Source: Sphingomonas sp. 28-63-12
GTDB taxonomy: Bacteria; Pseudomonadota; Alphaproteobacteria; Sphingomonadales; Sphingomonadaceae
NCBI GenBank assembly: GCA_002281535.1
Contig: NCGD01000012.1
Coordinates: forward strand, 1 to 64,000
Direction of reading: 5' to 3'
DNA: 64,000 nt
Shown in pieces: positions 1 through 8,787 of the stretch. How positions within the stretch are numbered: the first letter of the stretch is position 1; each line of letters opens with the position of its first letter. The translations under genes and the position numbers were made by a program. Below the pieces are notes generated by a model. It saw only the letters and a list, made by a program, of their open reading frames with translations. It was not told where the DNA came from and searched no databases.

Positions 1-2
1 TC

Positions 3-2051
3 GTATATGATAACAATGAAGCCGGCACTAGCGGACCTGGCGTAAATCCGGCGCTGCCGCTATCGAGTCAGCGACCATCGATACCAAGCGACGCGCCAGC
101 ATTCGTCCGCCATTATCTTTTTCGGATACCAAGTGAACTCAACCCCCGCTGGTTTCCACATAATACAAATCGCCAAGATATTTGGGCTGCCCTTCTTTTT
201 CGGATAAATCGCTGTATTCGAGAGTACCAATCTTATTTTGGTACCAAAAGAACGATGCGGTTCTGGACAAAATTGGTGTCTCCTGAACCGGCTGATGATG
301 AATTATTTGCAAGTGAGAGTGCAACATTTTCTCTAACACCCGAACATCATAGCGATTTTCGCGCCAGGCTGCGCGTCGGCGTTTATCTTGAGACATTTTC
401 GTTCAGCCTGATCGTCGATCGCATTGACCCCGATTCCGATCTGGGGAAATGCATCTCGAGCAACGTTGAAGCCCAATCACCGGAAGCTATTGCGGCCCTA
501 TATGGCAATTTGCCCGGCATCGACCCGCCAGATATTTCCAAATTGCTCGCTGATCCAATTCCTTATGGTTCGGATGAAATCCGGGAAGCCTTTCCCGGCA
601 TCGGCGATCTGGAGATCAAGAATTTCAAAGACAAGACGAGTGATTTTGGCGGCGCAAAGCCAGCGCTTGGTCGAGCCTATGCCATCTTTCATGGCCTTGT
701 GCTGCCGGCAGCCCCCGATCGCCGGTTCTGCAGCCCTGGCGACGAACCCATTTCGCAGGATATGGCCCCTGCGCAGGGGCTAACCGACACGCTTGTTTCT
801 TTCACGAAATCCCATGAGCGTTTCATTCAGACCTTTGTAAAGGCGCAATGGACCACCATTGATCGGCCGCACCAAAGTCGGCGTCTGGACCCATCGATCT
901 TCGGTGCCGAAGCCGTCTTGTGCGGGATGCTGGATGGACGCGCGCTTTACGCTTCGGCACTGGCAACAACCGCTGCACACCGCAATCGCGTGAATTATCT
1001 CGCCGTTTATGACGGTTCTTCAGAAGCCCAGCTCGGCAGATTCCTTCATCGCCTTCACGTCATGGGTGAACTCCGGCTGTCCGCGCTGATGGATTTCGAT
1101 GTCAGGGGAGATCAGATCGACGATGGACCACGCTTTCCGCCGGAAGGCCCCGTGCCGGTGCGAAACCTCGTTCAAGCGGGTCAGGAAATACGTAGAATAG
1201 GTGAAGAACTAGCGAAGTACGAGGTAAAATTTTCGAAACGTGAATTTTCCGCTGACATAGAAAATACGGAAATGGAAAATATCGTTTCGCTATTCTATAA
1301 TTTGAATCGCTGCGCCAATGGCGGCCTAATGTTCAGAATTGGTCGGTCACGCTATTATGCAGAGGCATTCCGAAGCCGCCTCGATGACCTCAGAATTCGA
1401 CGTCTTGAAGGTTGGCAGCCCTATGATGAATTTGCCCGCCGTTATCTGTTCCAGCTTTATGACATGATTTCTGGGGTAGGGACCCGCTATGAGACATTGG
1501 GTCGTCGCCTTGATCGCTTACAATCGATGCGGATCGGCCGCGCCATCTTGCAGCAATCTGAACGTACTGCCGAGCAAACGGCGGCCATCGTCACTCAATC
1601 CGAACGCGCCGCCGAACAGACAGCTGCCATTTTCACTCAAACCGCACGCACAGCTCAGCAAACAACAGCGATCGTTACACAGACATCAACTGCGTCAAAA
1701 CTGCAGCGCCGCGCCGAAGATATCGCGATCATGGCCGGCATATATTATGGGTACGGCATCCTTAAACTTGTCGAAGCGCCGCTGGAAATCATGCACAAAT
1801 ACGGCGGATGGGTCGCCATAGCGATCGCTGCCCTCGTCATATGCGATATCATCTTCCTTCGCCGCCGCGCGCGCCATTGGCTGATTCACTGGAGCAAGCG
1901 GATAGGCGCGCGCTGCTTGAAAATTCTACCATTACCCGTGTCGCCTGACGAACAGGACGACCATCCGCCTGATCCGATGATTACAGCGGACAAACCAACG
2001 CGACCACCAACCGATGATCCGCAAGACAGTTCTACACCAGCCGGGTCTTGA
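3..2051 (+). CDS. Membrane-anchored coiled-coil protein, DUF3422-like (5' end outside window)
   Basis: The frame is open without a stop from base 3 to the TGA at 2049-2051, and the upstream part reads as natural protein. The ATG at 255 is therefore probably internal and the true start lies left of the window. Visible: about 682 codons, a helical region, three tandem 14-residue units (bases 1554-1679, each like QSERTAEQTAAIVT), then two hydrophobic segments (about bases 1726-1776 and 1810-1860), a basic stretch and a proline/aspartate-rich tail. The helix / coiled coil / two-C-terminal-TM layout, with blocks such as LGRFLHRLHVMGELR, recalls the uncharacterised DUF3422 family (COG4949). This likeness is from memory and tentative. 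Base composition is more AT-rich than in neighbouring genes. It ends in a 20-bp 3' overlap with the convergent hydrolase gene. Confidence 0.75.
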   Translation, partial: VYDNNEAGTSGPGVNPALPLSSQRPSIPSDAPAFVRHYLFRIPSELNPRWFPHNTNRQDIWAALLFRINRCIREYQSYFGTKRTMRFWTKLVSPEPADDELFASESATFSLTPEHHSDFRARLRVGVYLETFSFSLIVDRIDPDSDLGKCISSNVEAQSPEAIAALYGNLPGIDPPDISKLLADPIPYGSDEIREAFPGIGDLEIKNFKDKTSDFGGAKPALGRAYAIFHGLVLPAAPDRRFCSPGDEPISQDMAPAQGLTDTLVSFTKSHERFIQTFVKAQWTTIDRPHQSRRLDPSIFGAEAVLCGMLDGRALYASALATTAAHRNRVNYLAVYDGSSEAQLGRFLHRLHVMGELRLSALMDFDVRGDQIDDGPRFPPEGPVPVRNLVQAGQEIRRIGEELAKYEVKFSKREFSADIENTEMENIVSLFYNLNRCANGGLMFRIGRSRYYAEAFRSRLDDLRIRRLEGWQPYDEFARRYLFQLYDMISGVGTRYETLGRRLDRLQSMRIGRAILQQSERTAEQTAAIVTQSERAAEQTAAIFTQTARTAQQTTAIVTQTSTASKLQRRAEDIAIMAGIYYGYGILKLVEAPLEIMHKYGGWVAIAIAALVICDIIFLRRRARHWLIHWSKRIGARCLKILPLPVSPDEQDDHPPDPMITADKPTRPPTDDPQDSSTPAGS
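1554..1679 (+). repeat. Three tandem 42-bp coding repeats
   Basis: Three consecutive 42-bp units start with CAA at 1554, 1596 and 1638. They encode QSERTAEQTAAIVT, QSERAAEQTAAIFT and QTARTAQQTTAIVT. Each is two heptads long, consistent with a coiled coil just before the membrane segments. The codons differ between units, so the duplication is old or selected at protein level. Confidence 0.85.
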
Positions 2052-3234
2052 TCACCGGGTGCGATTCGAGCGTGCGGTGGACGGGGCATTTGTCAGCGAT
2101 CACCAGCAGCCGCGCTCGCTGCGCCTCGCTCAGATCGCCGCTGAGCATGATCGCGCGTTCGATCACCTCGATCTTCGGCTTGCCCGCGCCGGTGGCGAGG
2201 CAGTCCTCGGAATGGCAGCGGCTATGGCTCAGCGCCACCGATACCCCGGTGAGCGGGATTTGCTCGCGATCGGCGACCAGCTTGATCGTCATCGCGGTGC
2301 ACGTCCCGAGACCGGACAGTAACAGGTCATAGGGCGTCGGCCCAAGATCCATGCCGCCCACCTTGATCGGCTCGTCGGCAAGGAAGCTGTGGCCCGAGGA
2401 ATCGACGATTGACGTGAACTTCGCCTCGGTGGACGTCACCCGGACATGCCCTTCATCGGGCGCGTCGCGGGCTTCCGCCGGCAGCAGGAACGGTTCGACC
2501 CAGGTAGCGATCATCGCCGCGGCATAGGCGGCAGGCGCGGGCTGGGTGAGCAGATGATCGGCACCGTCGAGCGCGACAAAGCTTTTGGGATGCTTGGCGG
2601 CGGAAAAGATCGCGCCGGCATTGTCGATCCCCACGGTGGCATCGGTGGGCGCATGCATCACCAGCAACGCGCGCTTCAATCGCGCCAGCCGCCCGGCCTG
2701 ATCATGCCCCTCGACCGCGTCGAGAAAGGCGCTCGACACCTCGAACGGCCGCCCGCCGATCGTCACCTCGGCCTGCCCCTCGGCGCGGACCCGGGCGACC
2801 TGATCGCCCAGCTGGTGGAGGACATGCGCTGGATCGAACGGCGCACCGATCGTGACGACCGCGGTGGATTCGGGGATAAGGTCGGCCGCCGCAATCACGG
2901 CTGCACCGCCCAGCGAATGGCCAATCAGGATCGCCGGCGCGCCGACAGTGTCGCGCAGATAGGCTGCTGCTGCGACGAGATCGCCGACATTGGCCGCGAA
3001 ATGGCTGTCGGCAAAGCGGCCCTCGCTCTTGCCAAGGCCGGTAAAATCAAACGCCAGCGTGGCGATGCCATGCGCCGCCAGCGCCACGCTGATCCGGCGC
3101 GCGCCATGGCTGTTGGCTGTGCAGGTGAAGCAATGCGCGAACAGCGCGACAGCGCGGACCCGGCCCGGTGGCATTTCCAGCCTGCCGGCCAGCCGGGTGC
3201 CGGCGGCATTGGTGAATTCCACATCGCGCCGCAT
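2032..3234 (-). CDS. Bifunctional alpha/beta hydrolase - OsmC family protein
   Basis: A 400-residue fusion. Residues about 1-250 are an alpha/beta hydrolase with the nucleophile elbow GHSLGG (Ser108), a likely acid at Asp198 (MHAPTDAT) and His227 (DGADH). Residues about 262-400 are an OsmC/Ohr-like domain with its two characteristic cysteines, Cys312 (GLGTCTAM) and Cys383 (DKCPVHRT). OsmC-family domains reduce organic or fatty-acid hydroperoxides. The hydrolase may act on acyl esters; the substrate is unknown. The fusion is a known arrangement in proteobacteria. The start MRRDVEFTN gives a full hydrolase N-terminus. The last 20 bp overlap the end of the convergent upstream gene. Confidence 0.9.
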   Translation of the reverse strand: MRRDVEFTNAAGTRLAGRLEMPPGRVRAVALFAHCFTCTANSHGARRISVALAAHGIATLAFDFTGLGKSEGRFADSHFAANVGDLVAAAAYLRDTVGAPAILIGHSLGGAAVIAAADLIPESTAVVTIGAPFDPAHVLHQLGDQVARVRAEGQAEVTIGGRPFEVSSAFLDAVEGHDQAGRLARLKRALLVMHAPTDATVGIDNAGAIFSAAKHPKSFVALDGADHLLTQPAPAAYAAAMIATWVEPFLLPAEARDAPDEGHVRVTSTEAKFTSIVDSSGHSFLADEPIKVGGMDLGPTPYDLLLSGLGTCTAMTIKLVADREQIPLTGVSVALSHSRCHSEDCLATGAGKPKIEVIERAIMLSGDLSEAQRARLLVIADKCPVHRTLESHPVIKTRLV

Positions 3235-3299
3235 CCTGCTTCTCCCTGTCCGGCTATCCTGCCACTATAGCATTTGAGCATCGGAAGCGGAGCGGCAAG

Positions 3300-4079
3300 A
3301 TGGCGGACATGGCATTGGTGACGGGCGCTTCGGCCGGGCTTGGCGCGCATTTTGCGCTCGCTTTGGCCGCGCAAGGCCATGATGTGATCCTGACGGCGCG
3401 GCGCAGCGACCGGCTCGAAGCGCTCGCCGCGAAAATCCGCGACACCTTCGGGACGGCAGCGCACGTCATCCCGGCCGATCTCGCCCAGCCGGATGCCGTT
3501 GCCGGCCTGATGGCCGATATCGCGGCACTGGGGCTGGCGGTAAATCTGCTGATCAACAATGCCGGATTCGGCGCACGCGGCGATGTCGCGTCGCTCGATG
3601 GCGCGATGCAGGCCGAGATGGTCGATGTGAATTGCCGCGCCCTGGTCGAACTATGCCATGCGGTGCTGCCCGGGATGATCCAGATGCGGCGCGGCGCGAT
3701 CCTGAATGTCGCCTCGACCGCCGCCTTCCAGCCCGGGCCGTGGATGGCGGTCTATTATGCGTCAAAGGCGTTTGTGCTGAGCTTTTCGGAAGCGCTGCAT
3801 GAAGAGGTCAGGCGCCAGGGCGTGCATGTCACGGCCCTGTGTCCGGGGCCGACCCGGACCGAATTTTTTGAGGCCGCGGCGATGGAAGACGTCTTCTTCC
3901 GCCGCTTCGCCGCCGCGCCGGAGCCTGTGGTGCGCGACGGGCTGGCAGCGCTAGGGATCAATCGCGCGGTCAAGGTCTCGGGTCTGTTCAACGCGCTCCT
4001 CGCAGCGGCGACGCGCATCACGCCGCGCTGGGTAACGCGCCGGGCGGCAGGGGCGGTGCAGCGGGCGCGCGGGCGCTGA
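3300..4079 (+). CDS. SDR family NAD(P)-dependent oxidoreductase
   Basis: A 259-residue classical short-chain dehydrogenase. Cofactor motif TGASAGLG is at residues 8-15, NNAG near 86-89, and the catalytic set is Ser139, Tyr152 and Lys156 (YYASK). The overall style (LVTGASAGLGAHFALALAAQGHDVILTARR, shown here only in part by its motifs) is that of the DltE/YqjQ-like group, whose substrates are mostly unknown. The arginines after beta-2 (ARRSDR) suggest NADP preference. It is divergent from the hydrolase/OsmC gene, 65 bp away, and convergent with the phosphatase gene, 5 bp apart. Confidence 0.88.
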   Translation: MADMALVTGASAGLGAHFALALAAQGHDVILTARRSDRLEALAAKIRDTFGTAAHVIPADLAQPDAVAGLMADIAALGLAVNLLINNAGFGARGDVASLDGAMQAEMVDVNCRALVELCHAVLPGMIQMRRGAILNVASTAAFQPGPWMAVYYASKAFVLSFSEALHEEVRRQGVHVTALCPGPTRTEFFEAAAMEDVFFRRFAAAPEPVVRDGLAALGINRAVKVSGLFNALLAAATRITPRWVTRRAAGAVQRARGR

Positions 4080-4084
4080 AGCCC

Positions 4085-4909
4085 CTAGCCGCCGATCCGC
4101 AACCATAGCGCCGAGGCATCGTCCGATGTCTTGAAGCGGGGAAAACGCGAACAATCGGCATCGGCCGCCTCGATCGCGCGCAGCTGTGCCGCCAGCGGGG
4201 CAAGGCCACTGGCCGCCACCGCTGCCATCAACGCAGCCTCGTCCATTGCCGCATAGCCATCGATCAGCGCCGCAAAGCCATCGGTCATCAGCAGCAGCTC
4301 GTCCCCGACGGCGGCGGGCACGACGGCCAGGTTGACCATGGCCGCGCCCTCGGGCTCGACGCCGAGCACGTGGCGGCCGGGGCGCTCGCGCGACAGGCGC
4401 AGGCTGTCGATGATCGAGGCCGGGCGCGGCTTTTGGGCAAGGCCATGACCGGCGAGCCCGGCCGCGCGCGCCGATTCATGTTCGCGCTCTGCCGGCGGGC
4501 CGATCCGTTCGACCAGCGCGCCGCGCCGGATCAGCGCGGAGCAATCGCCCAGCCAGCCAAGCTCAAGTCCCTCTGCCGACAGCCGCGCAACCAGAAAGGC
4601 AGCGCTCGGCAGTTCCCAGCGCGATGCCGGCGCGCGCGTGCAGACCGAATCGAAGCGCCGTGACAGCCGCGCAAACACGCCCTTGCAGATCGCCATAACG
4701 GGGGCGTCGCCGGCGGCGGCGAATGCCGCACTGGCTTCCATCGCAATCCAGGCCGCGCCACCGCGAGAGCCGAGCAAGCCCGGATCGCCCAGATCGGTCG
4801 CGCCATCGATCACCCAGGCAAGCGCATCGCCGGTGCCGACACGATCGTCGTTCGGGACATCGGTGTCGCCGGCAAGGCTGATCGACTGAACAAGATCGAA
4901 ATGCATCAA
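4085..4909 (-). CDS. PP2C-type serine/threonine phosphatase-like protein
   Basis: A 274-residue cytosolic protein with PP2C-fold hallmarks: NDDRVG at about residues 20-25, the metal-binding VIDGATDL (Asp35-Gly36), a central core and LLMTDGFAALID in the C-terminal half. It is shorter than many PP2Cs and has no sensor or membrane segment. It likely dephosphorylates Ser/Thr residues, but no kinase gene is adjacent so the partner is unknown. The start could be either of two consecutive Met codons (4909 or 4906). Confidence 0.75.
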   Translation of the reverse strand: MMHFDLVQSISLAGDTDVPNDDRVGTGDALAWVIDGATDLGDPGLLGSRGGAAWIAMEASAAFAAAGDAPVMAICKGVFARLSRRFDSVCTRAPASRWELPSAAFLVARLSAEGLELGWLGDCSALIRRGALVERIGPPAEREHESARAAGLAGHGLAQKPRPASIIDSLRLSRERPGRHVLGVEPEGAAMVNLAVVPAAVGDELLLMTDGFAALIDGYAAMDEAALMAAVAASGLAPLAAQLRAIEAADADCSRFPRFKTSDDASALWLRIGG

Positions 4910-4938
4910 GCCCTTATAGCACGGGGATGTGACGAAAT

Positions 4939-6234
4939 TCAGTCCGCAAACAGCAGCACCGGCGTTTCGAGATATTTCTTCAGCAACTGGACAAAACTGG
5001 CTGCATCCCAGCCATCGACAACCCGGTGGTCGCAGCTGATCGACAGGTTCATCAGCTTGGCGCGCACGATCTCGTCGCCGACAAAGACGGGGCGTTCGAC
5101 AATCTTGTTGGGGCCGATGATCGCGACTTCGGGGCGATTGATGACGGGGGTCGTTGCAATCCCGCCGAGCGGCCCCAGCGAAGTGATGGTCAGCGTCGAT
5201 CCTGACAATTCCTCAACCTTCGCCTTGCCGGTGCGCGCAGCCTCGGCCAGGCGGCCGATCTCGGTTGCCAGCTGCCAGACATTGCGGTCCTGCGCATCGC
5301 GGATCACCGGCACCATCAGGCCAGCGGGGGTCTGCGTCGCCATGCCGAGATGAACCGCACCGTGGCGCGTCACCACGCCGCCCTCATCATCATAGCGCGC
5401 GTTGATCATCGGAAAATCGGGGATCGCCTTGCAGATCGCGGCGATCAGCAGCGGCAGCATGGTGAGCTTCGGGCGAGCACCGCGATGGTCGTTCAGATCG
5501 GCGCGCATCGCCTCCAGCGCGGTCACGTCGATTTCATCGACATAGGTGAAGTGCGGGATATGGCGCTTGGCCGCCTGCATATTCTCGGCGATCTTGCGCC
5601 GCATGCCGATCACCTTGATCGCGTCGTCAGCACGGGCCCGGCTGGCATGCGGGGCGTGATATCCCTCGCCCGATCCATAGCGAAGATAGGCGTCGAGATC
5701 GGCGTGGCGGACGCGATCGCTGTCCGACTTTACGTCGGCGAGGTCGATGCCGAGATCAGCCGCGCGGGCACGAACGGCGGGCGAAGCAAGCACCGGCGCT
5801 GCATGCTGTGTGGGCGATGGCGCAACAGCGGGCGCGGGATCAGCCACGACCGGCGCAGGCTTGGCCGGCGCCGGATGGGGTGACTCTGCAACAATTTGTG
5901 CCGCGACCTTTGCTTGTGCAGGCGTAACCGGCACCGCTTCTAGGTCAGTCGTCACCGGCGCCAGTGCAGGCGCTTGCTCGGCGGAAAAGTCGCTATCGGT
6001 CTCGATCACCACCAAGGCCGCGCCGATCGACACCTGATCGCCAACCGCACCCGCCAGTTCGATCACGGTGCCAGACACCGGCGATTCCATCTCGACGGTA
6101 GCCTTGTCGGTCATCATGTCGGCGATCTGCTGATCTTCCTCGATCCGGTCGCCGACGGCGACATGCCAGGCGACGATTTCGGCTTCCGAAATGCCTTCGC
6201 CGATATCGGGGAGCTTGAACGTGAACCGCGCCAT
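4939..6234 (-). CDS. bkdB: Branched-chain 2-oxoacid dehydrogenase E2 (dihydrolipoyl transacylase)
   Basis: A 431-residue E2 component that moves the acyl group from E1 to CoA. N-terminal lipoyl domain with acceptor Lys44 (MTDKATVEM), a Pro/Ala linker, a peripheral-subunit-binding domain around residues 145-185 and a catalytic acyltransferase domain ending in DHRVVDG (His403, Asp407). MARFTFKLPD is chosen as start because the lipoyl fold begins there; its ATG overlaps the stop of E1beta by one base (TAATG), implying translational coupling. A longer reading to 6300 would intrude into E1beta. No E3 gene is in the cluster. Confidence 0.93.
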   Translation of the reverse strand: MARFTFKLPDIGEGISEAEIVAWHVAVGDRIEEDQQIADMMTDKATVEMESPVSGTVIELAGAVGDQVSIGAALVVIETDSDFSAEQAPALAPVTTDLEAVPVTPAQAKVAAQIVAESPHPAPAKPAPVVADPAPAVAPSPTQHAAPVLASPAVRARAADLGIDLADVKSDSDRVRHADLDAYLRYGSGEGYHAPHASRARADDAIKVIGMRRKIAENMQAAKRHIPHFTYVDEIDVTALEAMRADLNDHRGARPKLTMLPLLIAAICKAIPDFPMINARYDDEGGVVTRHGAVHLGMATQTPAGLMVPVIRDAQDRNVWQLATEIGRLAEAARTGKAKVEELSGSTLTITSLGPLGGIATTPVINRPEVAIIGPNKIVERPVFVGDEIVRAKLMNLSISCDHRVVDGWDAASFVQLLKKYLETPVLLFAD

Positions 6235-7259
6235 TATGCTTGCCTCATGATCTTCTTGAGCGCCTCGCCGATGCGGACGGGACCCGGGAAATAGGCCCAT
6301 TCCAGGCTGTGCGGATAGGGCGTGTCGAAACCGGTGACGCGCTCGATCGGGGCTTCGAGATGGTAGAAGCAGCGCTCCTGCACCAATGCCGAGAGCTCCG
6401 CACCAAACCCCGATGTCCGCGTCGCCTCGTGAATGATCATGCAGCGGCCGGTCTTTTTCACCGATGCTTCAATCGTCTCGATATCGAGCGGCACCAGCGT
6501 GCGCAGATCGATCACCTCCGCATCAATCCCGGCTTCGTCGATCGCCGCCAGCGCGACATGGACCATCGTGCCATAGGCGAGCACCGTCAGCGCCTCACCG
6601 GCCCGCACGATCTTCGCCTTGCCGAGCTCGATCTTGTAATAGCCCGACGGTACGTCGCCGGCTGGGTGCTGCGACCAGTTCTGCGTCGGCTTGTCCCAAT
6701 GCCCGTCGAACGGCCCGTTATAGATGCGCTTGGGTTCGAAGAAGATCGTCGGATCATTATCCTCGATCGCCGCGATCAGCAGCCCCTTGGCGTCATAGGG
6801 GGTGGAGGGGATGACCGTCTTGATGCCGGAGACATGGGTGAAAATGCCTTCCGGGCTCTGGCTGTGCGTCTGGCCGCCGAAAATGCCGCCGCCAAAGGGC
6901 GACCGCACCGTAATCGGCGCGGTAAATTCACCCGCCGATCGATAGCGCAGCCGCGCCGCCTCGCTCACCAACTGGTCGAGCGCAGGATAGATGTAATCGG
7001 CGAACTGGATTTCGGGGACCGGGCGCAGGCCATAAGCCCCCATCCCCACCGCAACGCCGATGATGCCGCATTCGGTGATCGGCGTATCGAACACGCGGGT
7101 CTTGCCATATTTCGCCTGCAAGCCAGCCGTCGCGCGAAACACGCCGCCGAAAAAGCCGACATCCTCTCCCATCACGACGATGTCCGGGTCGCGGTCCATC
7201 ATCACGTCCATCGCTGAGTTGATCGCCTGGATCATGTTCATGCGCGTGGTGTCGGTCAT
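6234..7259 (-). CDS. bkdA2: Branched-chain 2-oxoacid dehydrogenase E1 beta subunit
   Basis: A 341-residue transketolase-like E1 beta subunit. Typical blocks are MGEDVG, FDTPITECGIIGVAVG, the pyrimidine-domain RSPFGGG...THSQSPE and a C-terminal transketolase domain (ALTVLAYGTMV, VIDLRTLVPLD). With E1alpha it decarboxylates branched 2-oxoacids from Val, Leu and Ile using thiamine diphosphate. It is the middle gene of the E1alpha-E1beta-E2 operon. Its Shine-Dalgarno is formed by the arm of the palindromic repeat just upstream (GGGAGAGG, then AACA before ATG). Confidence 0.93.
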   Translation of the reverse strand: MTDTTRMNMIQAINSAMDVMMDRDPDIVVMGEDVGFFGGVFRATAGLQAKYGKTRVFDTPITECGIIGVAVGMGAYGLRPVPEIQFADYIYPALDQLVSEAARLRYRSAGEFTAPITVRSPFGGGIFGGQTHSQSPEGIFTHVSGIKTVIPSTPYDAKGLLIAAIEDNDPTIFFEPKRIYNGPFDGHWDKPTQNWSQHPAGDVPSGYYKIELGKAKIVRAGEALTVLAYGTMVHVALAAIDEAGIDAEVIDLRTLVPLDIETIEASVKKTGRCMIIHEATRTSGFGAELSALVQERCFYHLEAPIERVTGFDTPYPHSLEWAYFPGPVRIGEALKKIMRQA

Positions 7260-7263
7260 TGTT

Positions 7264-7395
7264 CCTCTCCCATCGGGAGAGGAAGGGAGGAGCGAAGCGA
7301 CGGAAAGGTGAGGGTGATACCGCAGGCGCGCTCGCCCTTACCCTTCCCACTCGACTGCGTCGAGCGGGGCCCTTCCCTCTCCCGATGGGAGAGGG
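7264..7395. repeat. Palindromic repeat pair, CTCTCCC family, between E1 genes
   Basis: Two hairpins in inverted orientation bound this element: CCTCTCCC-ATC-GGGAGAGG at 7264-7282 and CCCTCTCCC-GAT-GGGAGAGGG at 7375-7395. Each is followed inward by a related sequence ending GGTGAGGG or GGTAAGGG. The same family recurs at 27161-27259 and inside ileS at 42796-42921. It fills most of the 154-bp gap in an otherwise tight operon. No ORF inside is convincing. Confidence 0.85.
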
Positions 7396-7413
7396 AGATA
7401 TCGAAAACGTCGC

Positions 7414-8703
7414 TCATGATTTCCTTGCCCATGGCCGGCCGCTGGCGGTCTCCTCAGCGATCATCTGCGATTGCTGCTCGCGCAAATGCCAGGGCATTTC
7501 CTCGAACACGCCGTCGAACAGCCCTTCGAGCGGCTGGTGCAGGCCGTGGCCAAGGATGCCGTTCTTCTCGGCTTCCTTCTGCGCGGCCTTCACCATTTCG
7601 GCGAGCTCCAGATCCTGCGCCGCGTGCCGCTCTTCGTCCCATTCGCCGATCGCCATCAGATGATCCTTGAGCCGCTTGACCGGGTCACCCAGCGGCCAGG
7701 CGGTCGGCTCGCCGGCTGATCGATATTGGCCGGGGTCATCGGAGGTCGAATGGCCTTCGGCGCGATAGGTGAAATGCTCGATCAGCGTTGGGCCCTGGTT
7801 GGTCCGCGCGCGCTCGGCAGCCCAGGCGGTGGCGGCATAGACGGCAAGCGCATCATTGCCGTCGACCCGAAGCCCGGCAATGCCATAGCCAACCGCGCGG
7901 GCGGCAAAAGTGGTCGATTCAGCGCCAGCAAAGCCCGAAAAGCTGCTGATCGCCCATTGATTGTTGACGACGTTGAAGATCACCGGCGCGCGGTAAACGC
8001 TGGCAAAGGTGCAGGCCGAATGAAAATCGCCCTCGGCGGTCGATCCTTCGCCGCACCAGGTCGCAGCGATGCGGGTATCGCCCTTGGCGGCGCTCGCCAT
8101 CGCCCAGCCCACGGCCTGCGGATATTGTGTGGTCAGGTTGCCCGAAATCGAAAAGAAGCCCGCTTCCTTGACCGAATACATGATCGGCAGCTGCTTGCCC
8201 TGCAGCCGGTCGCCCCGGTTCGAATAAATCTGGTTCATCATGTCGACCAGCGACCAGCCCCGCGCGATCAGCAGGCCCTGCTGGCGATAGGAAGGAAAGC
8301 ACATATCCTCGTAATCAAGCGCATGGGCGGCGGCGACGGCGATCGCCTCCTCGCCGGTGCATTTCATATAGAAGCTGGTCTTGCCCTGCCGCTGCGCGCG
8401 GAACATGCGTTCGTCAAAGGCGCGGACCAGCGCCATGCTGCGCAGCATCCGCCGCAACATGTCGGGCGAAAGCCTTGGATTCCAGGGGCCGACCGCTTGG
8501 CCCGCATCATCCAGAACCCGGATCAGTGTATAGGCAAGATCGGTAAAGTTGTCAGGCCGGGCAGCAGTATCGGGACGCAGCGCACTGCCGGCCGGCGGTA
8601 CGTCGATATCGGCAAAATCGACCGCATCGCCCGGCCGGAACTTTGGCTCCGGTACGTGCAGCGACAGCGGTTGCAGATTGGCGCGCGGCGGATCGCCAGC
8701 CAT
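7414..8703 (-). CDS. bkdA1: Branched-chain 2-oxoacid dehydrogenase E1 alpha subunit
   Basis: A 429-residue thiamine-diphosphate-dependent E1 alpha subunit. The ThDP site reads GEGSTAEGDFHSA ... NNQWAIS in the middle of the protein. MFRAQRQGKTSFYMKCTGEEA and FPSYRQQG are characteristic of the branched-chain rather than the pyruvate enzyme. The C-terminal stretch TFTYRAEGHSTSDDP (read as ...HFTYRAEGHSTSDDP) is the phosphorylation-loop region of this family. First gene of the operon. The 110-odd N-terminal residues before the core are usual for bkdA1 proteins. Confidence 0.93.
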   Translation of the reverse strand: MAGDPPRANLQPLSLHVPEPKFRPGDAVDFADIDVPPAGSALRPDTAARPDNFTDLAYTLIRVLDDAGQAVGPWNPRLSPDMLRRMLRSMALVRAFDERMFRAQRQGKTSFYMKCTGEEAIAVAAAHALDYEDMCFPSYRQQGLLIARGWSLVDMMNQIYSNRGDRLQGKQLPIMYSVKEAGFFSISGNLTTQYPQAVGWAMASAAKGDTRIAATWCGEGSTAEGDFHSACTFASVYRAPVIFNVVNNQWAISSFSGFAGAESTTFAARAVGYGIAGLRVDGNDALAVYAATAWAAERARTNQGPTLIEHFTYRAEGHSTSDDPGQYRSAGEPTAWPLGDPVKRLKDHLMAIGEWDEERHAAQDLELAEMVKAAQKEAEKNGILGHGLHQPLEGLFDGVFEEMPWHLREQQSQMIAEETASGRPWARKS

Positions 8704-8787
8704 GGTCTCTCCAATGCGGGTTCCCGGCCAACCCGGGACTCGCTTATTGGCACCTTGTTATAAAATTTCAACAGCGATGACGAGGGG

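Noticed and set aside
6234-6300. Longer E2 start at 6300
   Set aside because: It would run 66 bases into E1beta; the lipoyl domain starts exactly at the ATG at 6232-6234, overlapping the E1beta stop.
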